Positions 61,818-64,000 of a stretch of DNA of 64,000 nt are shown in pieces. The stretch spans positions 32,547-96,546 of the forward strand of contig JASANC010005885.1 in NCBI GenBank assembly GCA_030248135.1. The letters are read 5' to 3'. The notes below the pieces were generated by a model, which was not told where the DNA came from, ran no database searches, and was given only the letters and a program-made list of their open reading frames with translations. The stretch comes from Theristus sp. LFF4_11 (lineage: Eukaryota; Nematoda; Chromadorea; Monhysterida; Xyalidae). Every line of letters starts with the position of its first letter. Position 1 is the first letter of the stretch. Position numbers and translations under genes: made by a program.

Positions 61818-61937
61818 CTGACACGTACGTGGCGTCCATGTAGTTGACCATCTCTTGAATGATTGCTGATCGCTGGTACTTGTGGCGTAGCAGTTCTAAT
61901 CCCTCGTGAACTCGATCGGGTGGCACGAACGTGAGCG
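61818..61937 (-). pseudogene. Exon-like fragment of a MULE-type transposase
   Basis: Acceptor TTTACAG at the right, donor GTACAG at the left. It reads LTFVPPDRVHEGLELLRHKY then MVNYMDATYVSG, resembling the end of the MULE transposase domain (FVP...YM.TY..G). No catalytic part was found next to it, so it is either a remnant or one exon of a domesticated gene. Confidence 0.4.
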
Positions 61938-61954
61938 CTGTAAATATTTTATGT

Positions 61955-62211
61955 TGATGAAGTTACGCTATCGGTGGTGCAATTGCTGGCTATGATCGGC
62001 CACGGAATGGACCCGAATGCTTCGTGGCACGAAGCACGGTACCAGTGGCGACAGATCTGCCTTGACTTGCACCCGGACATGCACGGGGATCCGGCGAAGA
62101 CTGAAGAATTGAAAAGGGTCAACTGCATTTTCTCCGTCCTGCGCGAGAAATTCGAAACTGATGACTACATCAACGAGCACGATGAATATGTGGATGGCAC
62201 GGAAATTCATG
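61955..62211 (+). CDS. J-domain-like exon
   Basis: The frame reads ARYQWRQICLDLHPDMHGDP then KTEELKRVNCIFSVLREKF. The HPD tripeptide between two helices with a following LKRVN helix is the hallmark of a J domain, the part of DnaJ/Hsp40 proteins that stimulates Hsp70. The exon ends at CATG-GTGAGG, a good donor in phase. An acidic tail DDYINEHDEYVDG follows the domain. The upstream limit is unclear and no other exon was found in the window; a family D element starts 40 bp after the donor. Confidence 0.5.
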
Positions 62212-62250
62212 GTGAGGAAAACGATTTTTTCAGGAGTACAAACTGGTGTT

Positions 62251-62648
62251 ACCGTATTACCCCCAATAAACCCCCACCCCCGACCAGTTTCCGAATAATC
62301 CCCCCACAAATAGTCCCCCATGGGGGTTAATTGGAAACCTGTTTGAAACACATACCCACCGAATTTAGTGGCTGGTTGCAGTGAAAATGATGAAATTGTG
62401 CTACCAAAGACCCCAAATGGATGAGTTAATAGTAATTTCATTACAAAAGGCTGTTATAAAAGGAAATTTCTATGTAGAGAAAAAGTTTCTGCGACTTTCT
62501 TGCCTGCCATGCAAGGTATTTTTGCCATTTTTCAATAAACCCCCACCCCTAGAATTTTTTGTAAATAAACCTCCCCCCCCACCAATAACCCCCCACCCCT
62601 AAAAGTCGCTGACGTATTCCCCATGGGGGTTTATTGGGGTAATACGGT
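62251..62648. repeat. C-rich element family D, copy 3
   Basis: ACCGTATTACCCCCAATAAA to TTGGGGTAATACGGT with the same core as the other two copies. Confidence 0.88.
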
Positions 62649-62649
62649 A

Positions 62650-64000
<1,351 letters not shown>

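Overview
The window is nuclear DNA of a nematode. The clearest evidence is a tandem pair of multi-exon cuticle collagen genes (45226-47056 and 49011-50950). Each has a nematode-type N-terminal domain, a RQKR processing site and Gly-X-Y exons. A nematode-type globin (30053-32766, minus strand) supports this. All genes are intron-rich with GT-AG splice sites, so coding sequence was rebuilt by hand from short exons whose phases fit. I cannot name the species or clade.

Layout. 1-5.1 kb: a minus-strand F-box/leucine-rich-repeat gene whose 3' end leaves the window on the left. 5.16-5.62 kb: a near-perfect 460-bp palindrome. 5.65-8.72 kb: hAT-like non-autonomous elements nested inside one another. 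8.77-15.19 kb: a CCDC97 orthologue; its 4-kb intron holds a split MITE, a hAT-like element and an intact gag-only LTR element with identical LTRs. 15.99-21.56 kb: a GYF-domain gene with another pair of nested hAT-like elements inside its first intron. 21.99-22.53 kb: an unrecognised two-exon candidate. 24.27-28.5 kb: a minus-strand phosphatidylethanolamine-binding-protein (PEBP) gene with a long N-terminal extension. 30.05-32.77 kb: globin, minus strand. 32.8-45 kb: almost gene-free, with a 390-bp (AC)n tract, an inverted MITE pair, two satellite arrays, and a foldback element containing a mariner-like insertion. 45.2-51 kb: collagen duplication. 53.3-58.2 kb: a secreted or membrane-anchored protein with FN3-like sequence. 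58.6-59.6 kb: a GC-rich minisatellite. 60-64 kb: a second foldback copy, exon-like pieces of a MULE-type transposase and of a J-domain protein, and a second long (AC)n tract.

The host genes are a mixed set: ubiquitin ligase adaptor, spliceosome-associated protein, translation/splicing adaptor, PEBP, globin, structural collagens. They do not form a pathway. Much of the non-coding DNA can be assigned to repeat families: one ~190-bp MITE present about ten times, four ~210-bp TGACGTCA MITEs, three C-rich ~450-bp elements, three tRNA-derived SINEs with (AAC)n tails, and short hairpin elements. No new defence or metabolic system was found. The most unusual object is the LTR element, whose primer-binding site extends into about 63 nt of antisense tRNA-Lys(CTT).
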